The translations under genes were made by a program, and so were the position numbers. The notes below the pieces were generated by a model, which searched no databases, was not told where the DNA came from, and worked only from the letters and a program-made list of their open reading frames with translations. From Roseiarcus sp963741845 (GTDB lineage: Bacteria; Pseudomonadota; Alphaproteobacteria; Rhizobiales; Beijerinckiaceae), in assembly GCA_963741845.1 (NCBI GenBank), contig CAVUJV010000016.1, forward strand, positions 620,001-684,000: a DNA stretch of 64,000 bases. Reading direction: 5' to 3'. Shown piece after piece: positions 33,687 to 41,851 of this stretch. How positions within the stretch are numbered: the stretch's first letter is position 1; each line of letters starts with the position of its first letter.

Positions 33687-33878
33687 CTACTCACCGTCCA
33701 CGACGCGCACGAGATGCGCGACCTTGGCGATCATGCCGCGATTGGCGGGGGTGTCGGCGACCTGGGAACGGCGGCCGACCTTGTTGAGGCCGAGACCCTT
33801 GAGGGTCTCGCGCTGCGAGCCGGGGCGGCCGATCGGGCTCCCCTTCTGCTCAATCGTGATGGTCTTCGCTTGGCTCAT
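33687..33878 (-). CDS. rpmD: 50S ribosomal protein L30
   Basis: A 63-residue L30: MSQAKTITIEQKGSPIGRPG, then QRETLKGLGLNKVGRRSQV and a short acidic tail. It starts 12 bases after rpsE and ends 10 bases before rplO. Confidence 0.96.
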   Translation of the reverse strand: MSQAKTITIEQKGSPIGRPGSQRETLKGLGLNKVGRRSQVADTPANRGMIAKVAHLVRVVDGE

Positions 33879-33889
33879 GGCTCAACCTC

Positions 33890-34459
33890 TCAGGAGTCCG
33901 AGGCGTCGGCTTCGACGCCCTGGCGGCGCGCCTGGATGGTCGAGACCTTGAGGTTCCGGCGCTGCGCGACCGAGCGCGGGCTGTCCTCGCGGGCGAGCGC
34001 ATCGAAGGTGGCGCGGATCATGTTGTAGGGGTTGGACGAGCCCTGGCTCTTCGCCACGACGTCGTGGACGCCGAGCGACTCGAACACCGCGCGCATCGGA
34101 CCGCCCGCGATGATGCCCGTGCCGGCCGGGGCAGCGCGCAGAACGACGCGGCCCGCCCCATGACGGCCATTCACGTCGTGATGCAGCGTGCGCCCCTCGC
34201 GGAGCGGAACGCGCACGACGCTGCGCTTGGCGGCTTCCGTCGCCTTGCGTATCGCTTCCGGCACTTCGCGCGCCTTGCCATGACCGAAGCCCACGCGGCC
34301 CTTCTGGTCGCCGACGACGACGAGCGCGGCGAAGCCGAAGCGACGTCCGCCCTTCACGACCTTCGCCACACGGTTGATGTGGACGAGGCGGTCGACGAAT
34401 TCGCTGTCGCGCTCCTCGGTCCTTCTGTCGCGGCCGCGGCCGCCTTCTTCACGCGCCAT
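33890..34459 (-). CDS. rpsE: 30S ribosomal protein S5
   Basis: A 189-residue S5. Its basic N-terminus (MAREEGGRGRDRRTEERDSE) leads into LVHINRVAKVVKGGRRFGFA, the double-stranded-RNA-binding domain, then GFGHGKAREVPEAIRKA and AAPAGTGIIAGGPMRAVFE. It sits near the mRNA entry site and affects accuracy. It is part of the spc operon. Confidence 0.97.
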   Translation of the reverse strand: MAREEGGRGRDRRTEERDSEFVDRLVHINRVAKVVKGGRRFGFAALVVVGDQKGRVGFGHGKAREVPEAIRKATEAAKRSVVRVPLREGRTLHHDVNGRHGAGRVVLRAAPAGTGIIAGGPMRAVFESLGVHDVVAKSQGSSNPYNMIRATFDALAREDSPRSVAQRRNLKVSTIQARRQGVEADASDS

Positions 34460-34518
34460 TGTCTCTTTCCGTCACTCATGCGCGGCGCTCTGAAGAGACG
34501 CCGCTCGCTTCCGTTTCC

Positions 34519-34881
34519 TCAGAACTCGAGGCCGCCCTCGCGCGCGCCCTCGGCGAGCGCCTTGACGCGCCCGTGATACATGTAGCCGCCGCGGTCGAAG
34601 ACAACCTTCGCGACGCCGGCCTTCTTGGCCCGCTCGGCGAGCTCCTTGCCGACGAGATGCGCGGCCTCGACGGTCGCGCCCGTCTTCAGCTGCTCGCGCA
34701 TCGTCTTCTCGAGCGTCGAGGCGGCGGCCAGCGTACGGCCCTTCTCGTCGTCGATGATCTGCGCATAGATCTGCTTCGAGGAGCGGAACACGCTCAGGCG
34801 CGGACGATCGCCCGCCTTGGCGGCGATCGTGCGGCGGACGCGCGCCTTGCGCCGCTCGGTGGAGTTGTTGGACTTGGCCAT
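34519..34881 (-). CDS. rplR: 50S ribosomal protein L18
   Basis: A 120-residue L18. It has RPRLSVFRSSKQIYAQIIDD, and ends with VFDRGGYMYHGRVKALAEGAR and GLEF. It binds 5S rRNA with L5 and L25. It lies between rplF and rpsE as usual. Confidence 0.97.
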   Translation of the reverse strand: MAKSNNSTERRKARVRRTIAAKAGDRPRLSVFRSSKQIYAQIIDDEKGRTLAAASTLEKTMREQLKTGATVEAAHLVGKELAERAKKAGVAKVVFDRGGYMYHGRVKALAEGAREGGLEF

Positions 34882-34892
34882 CGCGGCGCCCC

Positions 34893-35426
34893 TTACTTCT
34901 TCTTGCCTTCCTTGCGGAAGATAAATTCACCGGCATATTTCACGCCCTTGCCCTTGTAGGGCTCGGGGCCGCGGAAGGCGCGGATCTCGGACGCCACCTG
35001 ACCAACCTGGCGCTTGTCGATGCCAGCCACGTTGATCTCGGTCGCCTTCGGCGTCGTGATCGTGACGCCGGCCGGGATCGGATACAGGATGTCGTGGCTG
35101 TAGCCGAGCGAGAGCTGCAGGTTCTTGCCCGCGACCGCCGCCTTGTAGCCGACGCCGCTGATCTCGAGCTTCTTCTCGAAGCCCTGCGTCACGCCGCCGA
35201 CGAGATTGGCGATCTGCGCGCGGGCCATGCCCCACATCGCGCGAGAACGCTTGTCCTCGCCGAGCGGCTTCACATGGACGGCGCCGCCGTCGATCGACAC
35301 CGCCACCTCTTCAGGCGCGGTGAACTGGAGCTCGCCCTTCGCGCCTTTGACGGCGATCGTCCGCCCTTCCAGCTTCGCAGTGACGCCGGAGGGAATGACG
35401 ACGGGCTTCTTACCGATACGTGACAT
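34893..35426 (-). CDS. rplF: 50S ribosomal protein L6
   Basis: A 177-residue L6: MSRIGKKPVVIPSGVTAKLE, the two repeated alpha/beta folds, and the C-terminal GPEPYKGKGVKYAGE with a lysine tail. It binds 23S rRNA near the factor-binding centre. Confidence 0.97.
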   Translation of the reverse strand: MSRIGKKPVVIPSGVTAKLEGRTIAVKGAKGELQFTAPEEVAVSIDGGAVHVKPLGEDKRSRAMWGMARAQIANLVGGVTQGFEKKLEISGVGYKAAVAGKNLQLSLGYSHDILYPIPAGVTITTPKATEINVAGIDKRQVGQVASEIRAFRGPEPYKGKGVKYAGEFIFRKEGKKK

Positions 35427-35455
35427 CGTTCGAATTCCGTTTCTTCTCGCCCGCC

Positions 35456-35854
35456 TTAGAAGACGGTGCAGAGGACCTCGCCGCCGACGTGCTGCTCGCG
35501 CGCCGCATGGTCCGCCATGACGCCGCGCGGCGTCGACACGATCGCCACGCCAAGTCCATTGGCGACGCGCGGCATCGAGTCGACCGTCGCATAGACGCGC
35601 CGGCCGGGCTTCGAGACGCGCTCGATCTTGCGGATGACCGGCTCGCTGTCGAAATACTTGAGCTCGATCTCGAATTCGGTGCGGCCGTTGCCGTAATCGG
35701 TGGTCGAATAGCCACGAATGTAGCCCTCCGACTCAAGCACGTCGAGCACCTTCTGACGAAGGGAGGAGCCGGGCGTCGTCACCTTGCCGCGCTTGCGCAT
35801 CTGCGCGTTGCGGATGCGGGTCAGCATATCGCCGAGCGGATCGTTCACTGCCAT
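35456..35854 (-). CDS. rpsH: 30S ribosomal protein S8
   Basis: A 132-residue S8: NDPLGDMLTRIRNAQMRKRG at the start and the C-terminal GVAIVSTPRGVMADHAAR. In E. coli it is the autoregulator of the spc operon; nothing in this sequence shows whether that holds here. Confidence 0.97.
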   Translation of the reverse strand: MAVNDPLGDMLTRIRNAQMRKRGKVTTPGSSLRQKVLDVLESEGYIRGYSTTDYGNGRTEFEIELKYFDSEPVIRKIERVSKPGRRVYATVDSMPRVANGLGVAIVSTPRGVMADHAAREQHVGGEVLCTVF

Positions 35855-35867
35855 GGATCAGCCCTCC

Positions 35868-36173
35868 TCACCAGCTCGACTTGACCAGGCCCGGGATCAG
35901 GCCCTTGTTGCCAAGCTCGCGAACCGCGATACGCGACATCTTCATCTTCCGGTAATAGGCGCGTGGACGGCCCGTCACCTCGCAGCGGTTGCGGATGCGC
36001 ACGGCCGAGCCGTTCCGCGGCAAAGCCGCGAGCTTGAGGCGCGCCTCGAAGCGCTCCTCCATCGGCCGCGACTCGTCATTGGCGACTTCGAGCAGACGCT
36101 GACGCCGGGCGGCGAATTTCTTCACCAGCCGCCGCTTCCGCTCATTGTTTTCAACCGCACTCTTCTTTGCCAT
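35868..36173 (-). CDS. rpsN: 30S ribosomal protein S14
   Basis: A 101-residue S14 of the long, zinc-free form: MAKKSAVENNERKRRLVKKF, PRNGSAVRIRNRCEVTGRPR and GLIPGLVKSSW. Only one Cys is present, so it cannot bind zinc. The ATG at 36173 is preferred over a longer frame that overlaps rplE without homology. Confidence 0.97.
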   Translation of the reverse strand: MAKKSAVENNERKRRLVKKFAARRQRLLEVANDESRPMEERFEARLKLAALPRNGSAVRIRNRCEVTGRPRAYYRKMKMSRIAVRELGNKGLIPGLVKSSW

Positions 36174-36210
36174 CAAAGGCCTCCAATTTTCCGCGTCTGA
36201 GCCCTTGAGC

Positions 36211-36918
36211 TCACTGCCGGAACGGGAAGTTGAACGCACGCAGCAAAGCCTGCGCTTCCGCGTCGGTCTTGGCCGTCGTGCAGACCACGACGTCGAGGCC
36301 CAGCATGGACTCGGCCTTGTCGTAGTCGATCTCGGGGAAAATAATGTGTTCCTTGATGCCGAGGGCATAGTTGCCCCGGCCGTCGAAGGACTTCGCATCG
36401 AGGCCGCGGAAGTCGCGAACGCGCGGCAGCGCGATCGTGATCAGCCGGTCCAGGAACTCGTACATCCGCGTCTTGCGCAGCGTGACCTTCGCCCCGATCG
36501 GCATGTTCTCGCGCACCTTGAAGGTCGAGATCGCCTTGCGGGCGCGCGTCACGACCGGCCTCTGGCCGGCGATGAGCGCGAGATCCGCGGCAGCCGACGT
36601 CACCTTCTTGGTGTCGTTGACCGCCTCGCCCACGCCCATGTTCAGGACGATCTTGTCGATCTTCGGCACTTCGAGCGCGTTCTTGTAGCCGAACTCCGCG
36701 ACGAGCTTCGGAATGACCTCGTCCTGATAGTGCTTCTTCAGGCGCGCGACATAATCCTTCGGCGCGGCCTTCACGGCGCCGGCGGCCGCGACCTCGGAGC
36801 TTGCGTCGCGCCGCCCGCCCTTGGCCTTCGTCTCCGCAACCTCGGACTTCCCGCCCTTCGGGGCGGCGCCCTTGTCGGCCTTGGGCGCCTTGCCGCCCTT
36901 ATCCTTTGCCTCAGCCAT
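36211..36918 (-). CDS. rplE: 50S ribosomal protein L5 with a Lys/Ala-rich N-terminal extension
   Basis: A 235-residue L5. The core from about residue 50 (PKDYVARLKKHYQDEVIPKL) to the end (SMLGLDVVVCTTAKTDAEAQ) is the usual ~185 residues, with VNDTKKV and TRARKAISTFKVRENMPIG. Ahead of it is a low-complexity extension of about 50 residues (MAEAKDKGGKAPKADKGAAP...) that most L5 lack. The start at 36918 overlaps the end of rplX by eight bases. No alternative ATG exists close to the core, so the extension is probably real. Confidence 0.95.
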   Translation of the reverse strand: MAEAKDKGGKAPKADKGAAPKGGKSEVAETKAKGGRRDASSEVAAAGAVKAAPKDYVARLKKHYQDEVIPKLVAEFGYKNALEVPKIDKIVLNMGVGEAVNDTKKVTSAAADLALIAGQRPVVTRARKAISTFKVRENMPIGAKVTLRKTRMYEFLDRLITIALPRVRDFRGLDAKSFDGRGNYALGIKEHIIFPEIDYDKAESMLGLDVVVCTTAKTDAEAQALLRAFNFPFRQ

Positions 36919-37231
36919 CGATCAGGTCTCCGGAACGCTTGGCGACGCGGACCTTGCGGCCGTCGTCGAGAACCTTGAAGCCGACGCGCGTCGGCTTGCC
37001 AGTCTTCGGGTCCACGACCGCGAGATTGGACAGGTGGATCGGCGCTTCCTTGGACAGGATGCCGCCCTCGGCGTTCTGCGCGCTCGGCTTCGTGTGCCGA
37101 CGCACGAGATTGACGCCCGTGACGAGCGCGCGGTTTTCCGTCGGCATCACCTGGCGGACCTCGCCGGTGCGGCCCTTGTCCCGGCCGGTCATGACGACGA
37201 CCCGATCGCCCTTCTTGATTTTGGCGGCCAT
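36911..37231 (-). CDS. rplX: 50S ribosomal protein L24
   Basis: A 106-residue L24: the KOW motif KKGDRVVVMTGRDKGRTGEV followed by GVNLVRRHTKPS and a C-terminal KPTRVGFKVLDDGRKVRVAK. Its start overlaps the rplN stop by one base (TGATG), and its own end overlaps rplE. Confidence 0.97.
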   Translation of the reverse strand: MAAKIKKGDRVVVMTGRDKGRTGEVRQVMPTENRALVTGVNLVRRHTKPSAQNAEGGILSKEAPIHLSNLAVVDPKTGKPTRVGFKVLDDGRKVRVAKRSGDLIDG

Positions 37232-37599
37232 CACAGCACCTCCGGCGCGAGCGAGATGATCTTCACATGGTTCTTGGCGCGCAGTTCGCGCGGCACCGGC
37301 CCGAAGATGCGCGTCCCGACCGGCTCGGACTGATTGTTGATCAGCACCGCCGCATTCGAATCGAAGCGGATGACGGAGCCGTCGGCGCGGCGGATGTCCT
37401 TGGCCGTGCGCACCACGACCGCCTTCATCACGTCGCCCTTCTTCACGCGCCCGCGCGGAATCGCCTCCTTGACGGAGACGACGATGATGTCGCCGATCGA
37501 GGCGTAGCGCCGCTTCGACCCGCCGAGAACCTTGATGCACATCACGCGGCGCGCGCCCGAATTGTCGGCGACGTCGAGATTCGTCTGCATCTGTATCAT
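37231..37599 (-). CDS. rplN: 50S ribosomal protein L14
   Basis: A 122-residue L14: MIQMQTNLDVADNSGARRVM, KKGDVMKAVVVRTAKDIRR and the end FMKIISLAPEVL-type sequence (VKIISLAPEVL here). It begins the spc operon, which is separated from rpsQ by 112 bases. Confidence 0.97.
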   Translation of the reverse strand: MIQMQTNLDVADNSGARRVMCIKVLGGSKRRYASIGDIIVVSVKEAIPRGRVKKGDVMKAVVVRTAKDIRRADGSVIRFDSNAAVLINNQSEPVGTRIFGPVPRELRAKNHVKIISLAPEVL

Positions 37600-37711
37600 G
37601 GCCTACTCGCCTTTCTGCTCAGACCGGTATCCGACGATCGAAGCTCGCCGGACCTCGCCTGAAGGAGGCTCGACGCCTCCGGAATGAACTCTCTTCGCCT
37701 TGTCGGCGACC

Positions 37712-37957
37712 TCACGCGTTCTGCGCCGTCTCCTCGACGACCTTCCAGCGCTTCAGCTTCGAGATCGGCGCCGTCTCCTCGATGGAGACCACATCCCCGA
37801 CCTTCTGCGTCTTGTTCTCGACATGAGCGTGGTAGTTCTTCGACCGCCGCACCGTCTTCTTGAACAGCGGATGCGTGAAACGGCGCTCCACCTTCACGAC
37901 CAGCGTCTTTTCCTGTTTGTCGCTGACGACGACGCCCTGCAAGATTCTCTTCGGCAT
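37712..37957 (-). CDS. rpsQ: 30S ribosomal protein S17
   Basis: An 81-residue S17: MPKRILQGVVVSDKQEKTLV, HPLFKKTVRRSKNYHAH and GDVVSIEETAPISKLKRWKV. It is the last gene of the S10 operon in this layout and lies four bases after rpmC. Confidence 0.97.
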   Translation of the reverse strand: MPKRILQGVVVSDKQEKTLVVKVERRFTHPLFKKTVRRSKNYHAHVENKTQKVGDVVSIEETAPISKLKRWKVVEETAQNA

Positions 37958-37961
37958 TGAC

Positions 37962-38180
37962 TCAATCCTTCGCCTTCTCGGCGGCGCGCTTCTGCGCAGC
38001 GATGGTCTTCACGCGCGCGAGGTCACGGCGCACGACGCGCACCCGCGCCGTGTTCTGCAATTGCCCGCTCGCCTTCTGGAAGCGCAGGTTGAACTGCTCC
38101 TTCTTGAGCTTCAGCGCCTCGTCGTTGAGCTGGTCTTCCGTCATCACGCGGATATCGGAAAGACGACTGGTCCTCTTCAT
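37962..38180 (-). CDS. rpmC: 50S ribosomal protein L29
   Basis: A 72-residue L29. MTEDQLNDEALKLKKEQFNL and GQLQNTARVRVVRRDLARVK are diagnostic. I chose the ATG at 38180; longer in-frame reading overlaps rplP and is not conserved. Confidence 0.96.
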   Translation of the reverse strand: MKRTSRLSDIRVMTEDQLNDEALKLKKEQFNLRFQKASGQLQNTARVRVVRRDLARVKTIAAQKRAAEKAKD

Positions 38181-38190
38181 TGCGTCCCCC

Positions 38191-38604
38191 TTACTCGGCG
38201 ATGCGCTGGATGAAGCGCGTCTTGATCGGAAGCTTGGCGGCCGCGAGCGCGAAAGCCTCGCGCGCCAGCGGCTCCGGCACCCCGTCCACCTCGAACATGA
38301 TGCGGCCCGGCGCAACGCGCGCGACCCAATACTCCGGCGCGCCCTTGCCCTTGCCCATGCGGACTTCGATCGGCTTCTTCGAAACCGGCAGGTCCGGGAA
38401 CACCCGGATCCACACCCGGCCCGCGCGCTTCATGTGACGGGTGAGCGCGCGACGGGCGGCTTCGATCTGCCGCGCGGTGATCCGCTCGGGCTCCAGCGCC
38501 TTCAGGCCGTATTCGCCGAAATTCAGGGCAAATCCGCCCTTGGCGTTGCCGTGAATCCGGCCTTTGAACGCCTTGCGGAACTTCGTTTTCTTGGGCTGCA
38601 TCAT
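38191..38604 (-). CDS. rplP: 50S ribosomal protein L16
   Basis: A 137-residue L16: MMQPKKTKFRKAFKGRIHGN, ALTRHMKRAGRVWIRVFPD and GKGKGAPEYWVARVAPGR. It contacts tRNA in the A site. It is preceded by rpsC with a 30-base gap. Confidence 0.97.
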   Translation of the reverse strand: MMQPKKTKFRKAFKGRIHGNAKGGFALNFGEYGLKALEPERITARQIEAARRALTRHMKRAGRVWIRVFPDLPVSKKPIEVRMGKGKGAPEYWVARVAPGRIMFEVDGVPEPLAREAFALAAAKLPIKTRFIQRIAE

Positions 38605-38634
38605 GGTCGTGAACTTTCAAATAGCTTGGCGCGC

Positions 38635-39393
38635 TCAGGCCGTCTCTCGGCTGCGCTCCCGATCCCGGTCGCGGCCCCCTTCGCGCTCGCGCGGCTCACG
38701 GCGCGGACGGTGCGTCGAGGAATGGTCAGCCTCCTGCTGGCGCTTGTCCTGCGCCATCGGATCGTGCTCGAGAATCTCGCCCTTGAAGATCCAGACCTTG
38801 ATGCCGCAGGTGCCATAGGCCGTATGAGCCGTCGCGACCCCGTAGTCGACATCGGCGCGCAGCGTATGCAGCGGCACGCGGCCTTCGCGGTACCATTCGA
38901 GGCGGGCGATTTCCGCGCCGCCGAGGCGGCCGGAGCAATTGATGCGGATGCCTTCCGCGCCAAGACGCATGGCCGACTGAACGGCGCGCTTCATCGCGCG
39001 ACGGAACGCGACGCGGCGCTCGAGCTGCTGGGCGATCAACTCCGCGACGAGCGTCGCGTCGGTCTCGGGCTTGCGCACCTCGACGATGTTGATCGCGACT
39101 TCCGAATTCGTCAGCTTCGAGACCTGCTTGCGCAGCTTGTCGATATCGGCGCCCTTCTTGCCGATGACGACCCCGGGACGCGCGGAATGGATGTTCACGC
39201 GCGCCTTCTTGTGCGGACGCTCGATGACGATCTTCGAGATCGCGGCCTGCTTCAGACCCTTCTGAAGCGTCTCGCGGATCTTCATGTCCTCGTGCAGGAG
39301 CTTGCCGTACTCGGCCTTGTTCGCGAACCAGCGCGAATCCCAGGTGCGGTTGATGCCGAGGCGCAGCCCGATCGGATTGATCTTCTGACCCAT
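38635..39393 (-). CDS. rpsC: 30S ribosomal protein S3
   Basis: A 252-residue S3: MGQKINPIGLRLGINRTWDS, the KH motif IVIGKKGADIDKLRKQV-like region near residue 75, and the C-terminal domain ending in GLEWYREGRVPLHTLRADVD-type sequence. The last ~25 residues are an Arg/Glu-rich tail (RPRREPREREGGRDRDRERS), longer than in many S3 proteins but common in alphaproteobacteria. Confidence 0.97.
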   Translation of the reverse strand: MGQKINPIGLRLGINRTWDSRWFANKAEYGKLLHEDMKIRETLQKGLKQAAISKIVIERPHKKARVNIHSARPGVVIGKKGADIDKLRKQVSKLTNSEVAINIVEVRKPETDATLVAELIAQQLERRVAFRRAMKRAVQSAMRLGAEGIRINCSGRLGGAEIARLEWYREGRVPLHTLRADVDYGVATAHTAYGTCGIKVWIFKGEILEHDPMAQDKRQQEADHSSTHRPRREPREREGGRDRDRERSRETA

Positions 39394-39402
39394 GGTGTCC
39401 TC

Positions 39403-39795
39403 TCAGGCGGCTTTGGCTTCGTCGGCGCCGACTTCGCGCACGACGATGGTGAGATTCGAGAACGGCTTCTCGATGCGGCCCGAACGGCCGCGAGCGCGCG
39501 CCGCGAAGCGCCGCATCACGATGTCCCGGCCGACCCAGGCGCCGGCGACGACGAGATCGTCGACGTCGAGCTCATGGTTGTTCTCGGCGTTGGCGATCGC
39601 CGACTCCAGGGCCTTCCGGACCTCGGTCGAGATGCGCTTGTTCGAGAACTCGAGGTCGGCGAGCGCAACCGACACCTTCTTGCCCCGGATGAGCTGGGCC
39701 AGAAGGTTAAGCTTCTGCGGGCTCACGCGCAGCATGCGCACGGTCGCCCGGGCTTCGTTTTCGGCCTCGCGGCGCTTGTTGGCGGCTTTGGACAT
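39403..39795 (-). CDS. rplV: 50S ribosomal protein L22
   Basis: A 130-residue L22. VRMLRVSPQKLNLLAQLIRG and MRRFAARARGRSGRIEKPFS are typical; the latter hairpin reaches the exit tunnel. The ATG at 39795 is two bases before the rpsS stop. Confidence 0.97.
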   Translation of the reverse strand: MSKAANKRREAENEARATVRMLRVSPQKLNLLAQLIRGKKVSVALADLEFSNKRISTEVRKALESAIANAENNHELDVDDLVVAGAWVGRDIVMRRFAARARGRSGRIEKPFSNLTIVVREVGADEAKAA

Positions 39796-39797
39796 CG

Positions 39798-40076
39798 TTA
39801 CGCCCTCTTCGCCTTCTTGTCGGCCGCGTGGCCGTAGAAGGTGCGCGTCGGCGCGAACTCGCCGAACTTGTGACCGATCATCTCCTCGGACACGAGCACG
39901 GGAATGTGCTTGTGGCCGTTGTAGACGCCGAACGTAAGGCCCACGAACTGCGGCAGGATGGTCGAGCGGCGGCTCCAGATCTTGATGATCTCGGAGCGGC
40001 CCGAACCCCGCGCGGCTTCGGCCTTCTTCAGGAGATAGCCGTCGACGAACGGCCCTTTCCAAATCGAGCGCGTCAT
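39798..40076 (-). CDS. rpsS: 30S ribosomal protein S19
   Basis: A 92-residue S19: MTRSIWKGPFVDGYLLKKAE, STILPQFVGLTFGVYNGHKH and GHKFGEFAPTRTFYGHAADK. It is located in the 30S head. It lies between rplB and rplV. Confidence 0.97.
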   Translation of the reverse strand: MTRSIWKGPFVDGYLLKKAEAARGSGRSEIIKIWSRRSTILPQFVGLTFGVYNGHKHIPVLVSEEMIGHKFGEFAPTRTFYGHAADKKAKRA

Positions 40077-40080
40077 GGGC

Positions 40081-40920
40081 TCAGCCTCTCTTCTTGCGCG
40101 CGTGCCGCGATGCGACGATGAACTTGTCGGTCGACTTGTTCGACCGGGTCTTCTTGCCCTTGGTCGGCTTGCCCCAGGGGGTGACCGGATGACGGCCGCC
40201 CGAGGTGCGGCCCTCGCCGCCACCGTGCGGATGGTCGACCGGGTTCATGGTGACGCCGCGGTTGTGAGGCCGCTGGCCGAGCCACCGGGCGCGCCCGGCC
40301 TTGCCGAGCGAAGCGTTCATGTGATCCGGGTTCGACACCGCGCCGATCGTAGCGAAGCACTGCCCGTGGATCAGACGCTGCTCGCCCGAATTGAGCCGCA
40401 GCGACACGTAGCCCTGGTCGCGGCCGACGATCTGCACGTAAGTGCCGGCGGAGCGCGCGATCACGCCGCCCTTGCCGATCTTCATCTCGACATTGTGGAC
40501 GATCGTGCCGACCGGAATGTTGGCGAGCGGCATGGCGTTGCCGGGCTTCACGTCCACCTGCAAACCGGCGACCACCTCGTCGCCGACCGACAGGCGCTGC
40601 GGAGCAATGATGTAGGCGTGCTCGCCGTCGGCGTACTTGATGAGCGCGATGAAGCTCGTGCGGTTCGGATCATATTCGAGCCGCTCGACCTTCGCCGGCA
40701 CATCGAGCTTGCGCCGCTTGAAGTCGATGATGCGATAGGACTGCTTGTGACCGCCGCCGCGGAAGCGCACGGTCACGCGGCCCGCATTGTTCCGGCCGCC
40801 CTTCTCGGACTTGCCGACGGTGAGCGCCTTGAAGGGCTTGCCCTTGTGGAGCCCGCTCCGGTCGACGATGGCGAGCTGCCTCAGGCCCGGCGTCGTCGGT
40901 TTGAATGTCTTGAGCGCCAT
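40081..40920 (-). CDS. rplB: 50S ribosomal protein L2
   Basis: A 279-residue L2: MALKTFKPTTPGLRQLAIVD, GGRNNAGRVTVRFRGGGHKQ, and the C-terminal MNPVDHPHGGGEGRTSGGRH, including the conserved His of the peptidyl-transferase region. Confidence 0.98.
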   Translation of the reverse strand: MALKTFKPTTPGLRQLAIVDRSGLHKGKPFKALTVGKSEKGGRNNAGRVTVRFRGGGHKQSYRIIDFKRRKLDVPAKVERLEYDPNRTSFIALIKYADGEHAYIIAPQRLSVGDEVVAGLQVDVKPGNAMPLANIPVGTIVHNVEMKIGKGGVIARSAGTYVQIVGRDQGYVSLRLNSGEQRLIHGQCFATIGAVSNPDHMNASLGKAGRARWLGQRPHNRGVTMNPVDHPHGGGEGRTSGGRHPVTPWGKPTKGKKTRSNKSTDKFIVASRHARKKRG

Positions 40921-40932
40921 GATCCGAAATCC

Positions 40933-41229
40933 TCAGAGGCCGGTGGTCACGTCGATGCGATGGCCATCGGCCAGCGTAACGATGGCCTTCTTGAAATCCT
41001 GCTGACGCCCGCGGACCCCGCGGAACGTCTTGGCCTTTCCCTTGCGCACAAGGGTGTTGACCCCGGTGACTTTCACTTCGAACAGCGCCTCGACGGCCGC
41101 CTTGATCTGCGGCTTGGTGGCGTTGCGCGCAACCTTGAAGACGAACTGGTTGTTCTCCGAGGCCATCGTCGCCTTTTCGGTGATCACCGGCGAGACGATC
41201 GTGTCGTAATGACGGGCGTCCTTGTTCAT
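40933..41229 (-). CDS. rplW: 50S ribosomal protein L23
   Basis: A 98-residue L23: YDTIVSPVITEKATMASENN and VTGVNTLVRKGKAKTFRG. It lies at the tunnel exit and is a docking site for SRP and trigger factor. Its ATG overlaps the rplD stop (ATGA). Confidence 0.97.
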   Translation of the reverse strand: MNKDARHYDTIVSPVITEKATMASENNQFVFKVARNATKPQIKAAVEALFEVKVTGVNTLVRKGKAKTFRGVRGRQQDFKKAIVTLADGHRIDVTTGL

Positions 41230-41846
41230 TGGAATCGCGCCTCCAGGGCTTCGACGGCGGCCTTGGTCAGAACGAGCTTCTCGCGGCGCATGATATCGTA
41301 AACGTTGACGCCCTGGATCGGCAGGACGTCGATCTGATGCAGGTTGCGCGCGGCAAGCGCGAACTTCTCGTGCACGCTGGCCCCGTCGATGATGAGCGCG
41401 CTCTTCATCGACGCCTTGGCGAACGTGTCGCGCAAAGCCTTGGTCTTGCCCTCTTCGAGCTCGGCCTTGTCCCAGATCACGAGGCCGCCGGCGCGCAGCT
41501 TGGCGGAGAGCGCATGACGGAGGGCGAGCGCCCGGACCTTCTTCGGCAGGTCATGCGCATGGGAGTGCACGACCGGGCCCATCGCGCGACCGCCGCCGCG
41601 GAATTGCGGCACGCGGGCCGAACCGTGACGGGCGCCGCCGGTGCCCTTCTGCTTGTACATCTTCTTGCCGGTGCGGTTGATATCCGCGCGGCCGAGCGTC
41701 TTGTGGTCGCCCGACTGGCGCTTCGCAAGCTGCCAGCGCACCATGCGCGCGATGAGATCGGCGCGCGGCTCGAGACCGAAGATCGCATCGCTGAGCTCGA
41801 CCGAGCCCGCGGCGGATCCGTCCATCGACGTCATGTCGAATTTCAT
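41226..41846 (-). CDS. rplD: 50S ribosomal protein L4
   Basis: A 206-residue L4. Tunnel loop GKKMYKQKGTGGARHGSARV is present, with GGRAMGPVVHSHAHDLPKKV after it. The ATG at 41846 gives the expected length; the upstream in-frame extension overlaps rplC and is not conserved. Confidence 0.97.
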   Translation of the reverse strand: MKFDMTSMDGSAAGSVELSDAIFGLEPRADLIARMVRWQLAKRQSGDHKTLGRADINRTGKKMYKQKGTGGARHGSARVPQFRGGGRAMGPVVHSHAHDLPKKVRALALRHALSAKLRAGGLVIWDKAELEEGKTKALRDTFAKASMKSALIIDGASVHEKFALAARNLHQIDVLPIQGVNVYDIMRREKLVLTKAAVEALEARFQ

Positions 41847-41851
41847 GACCG

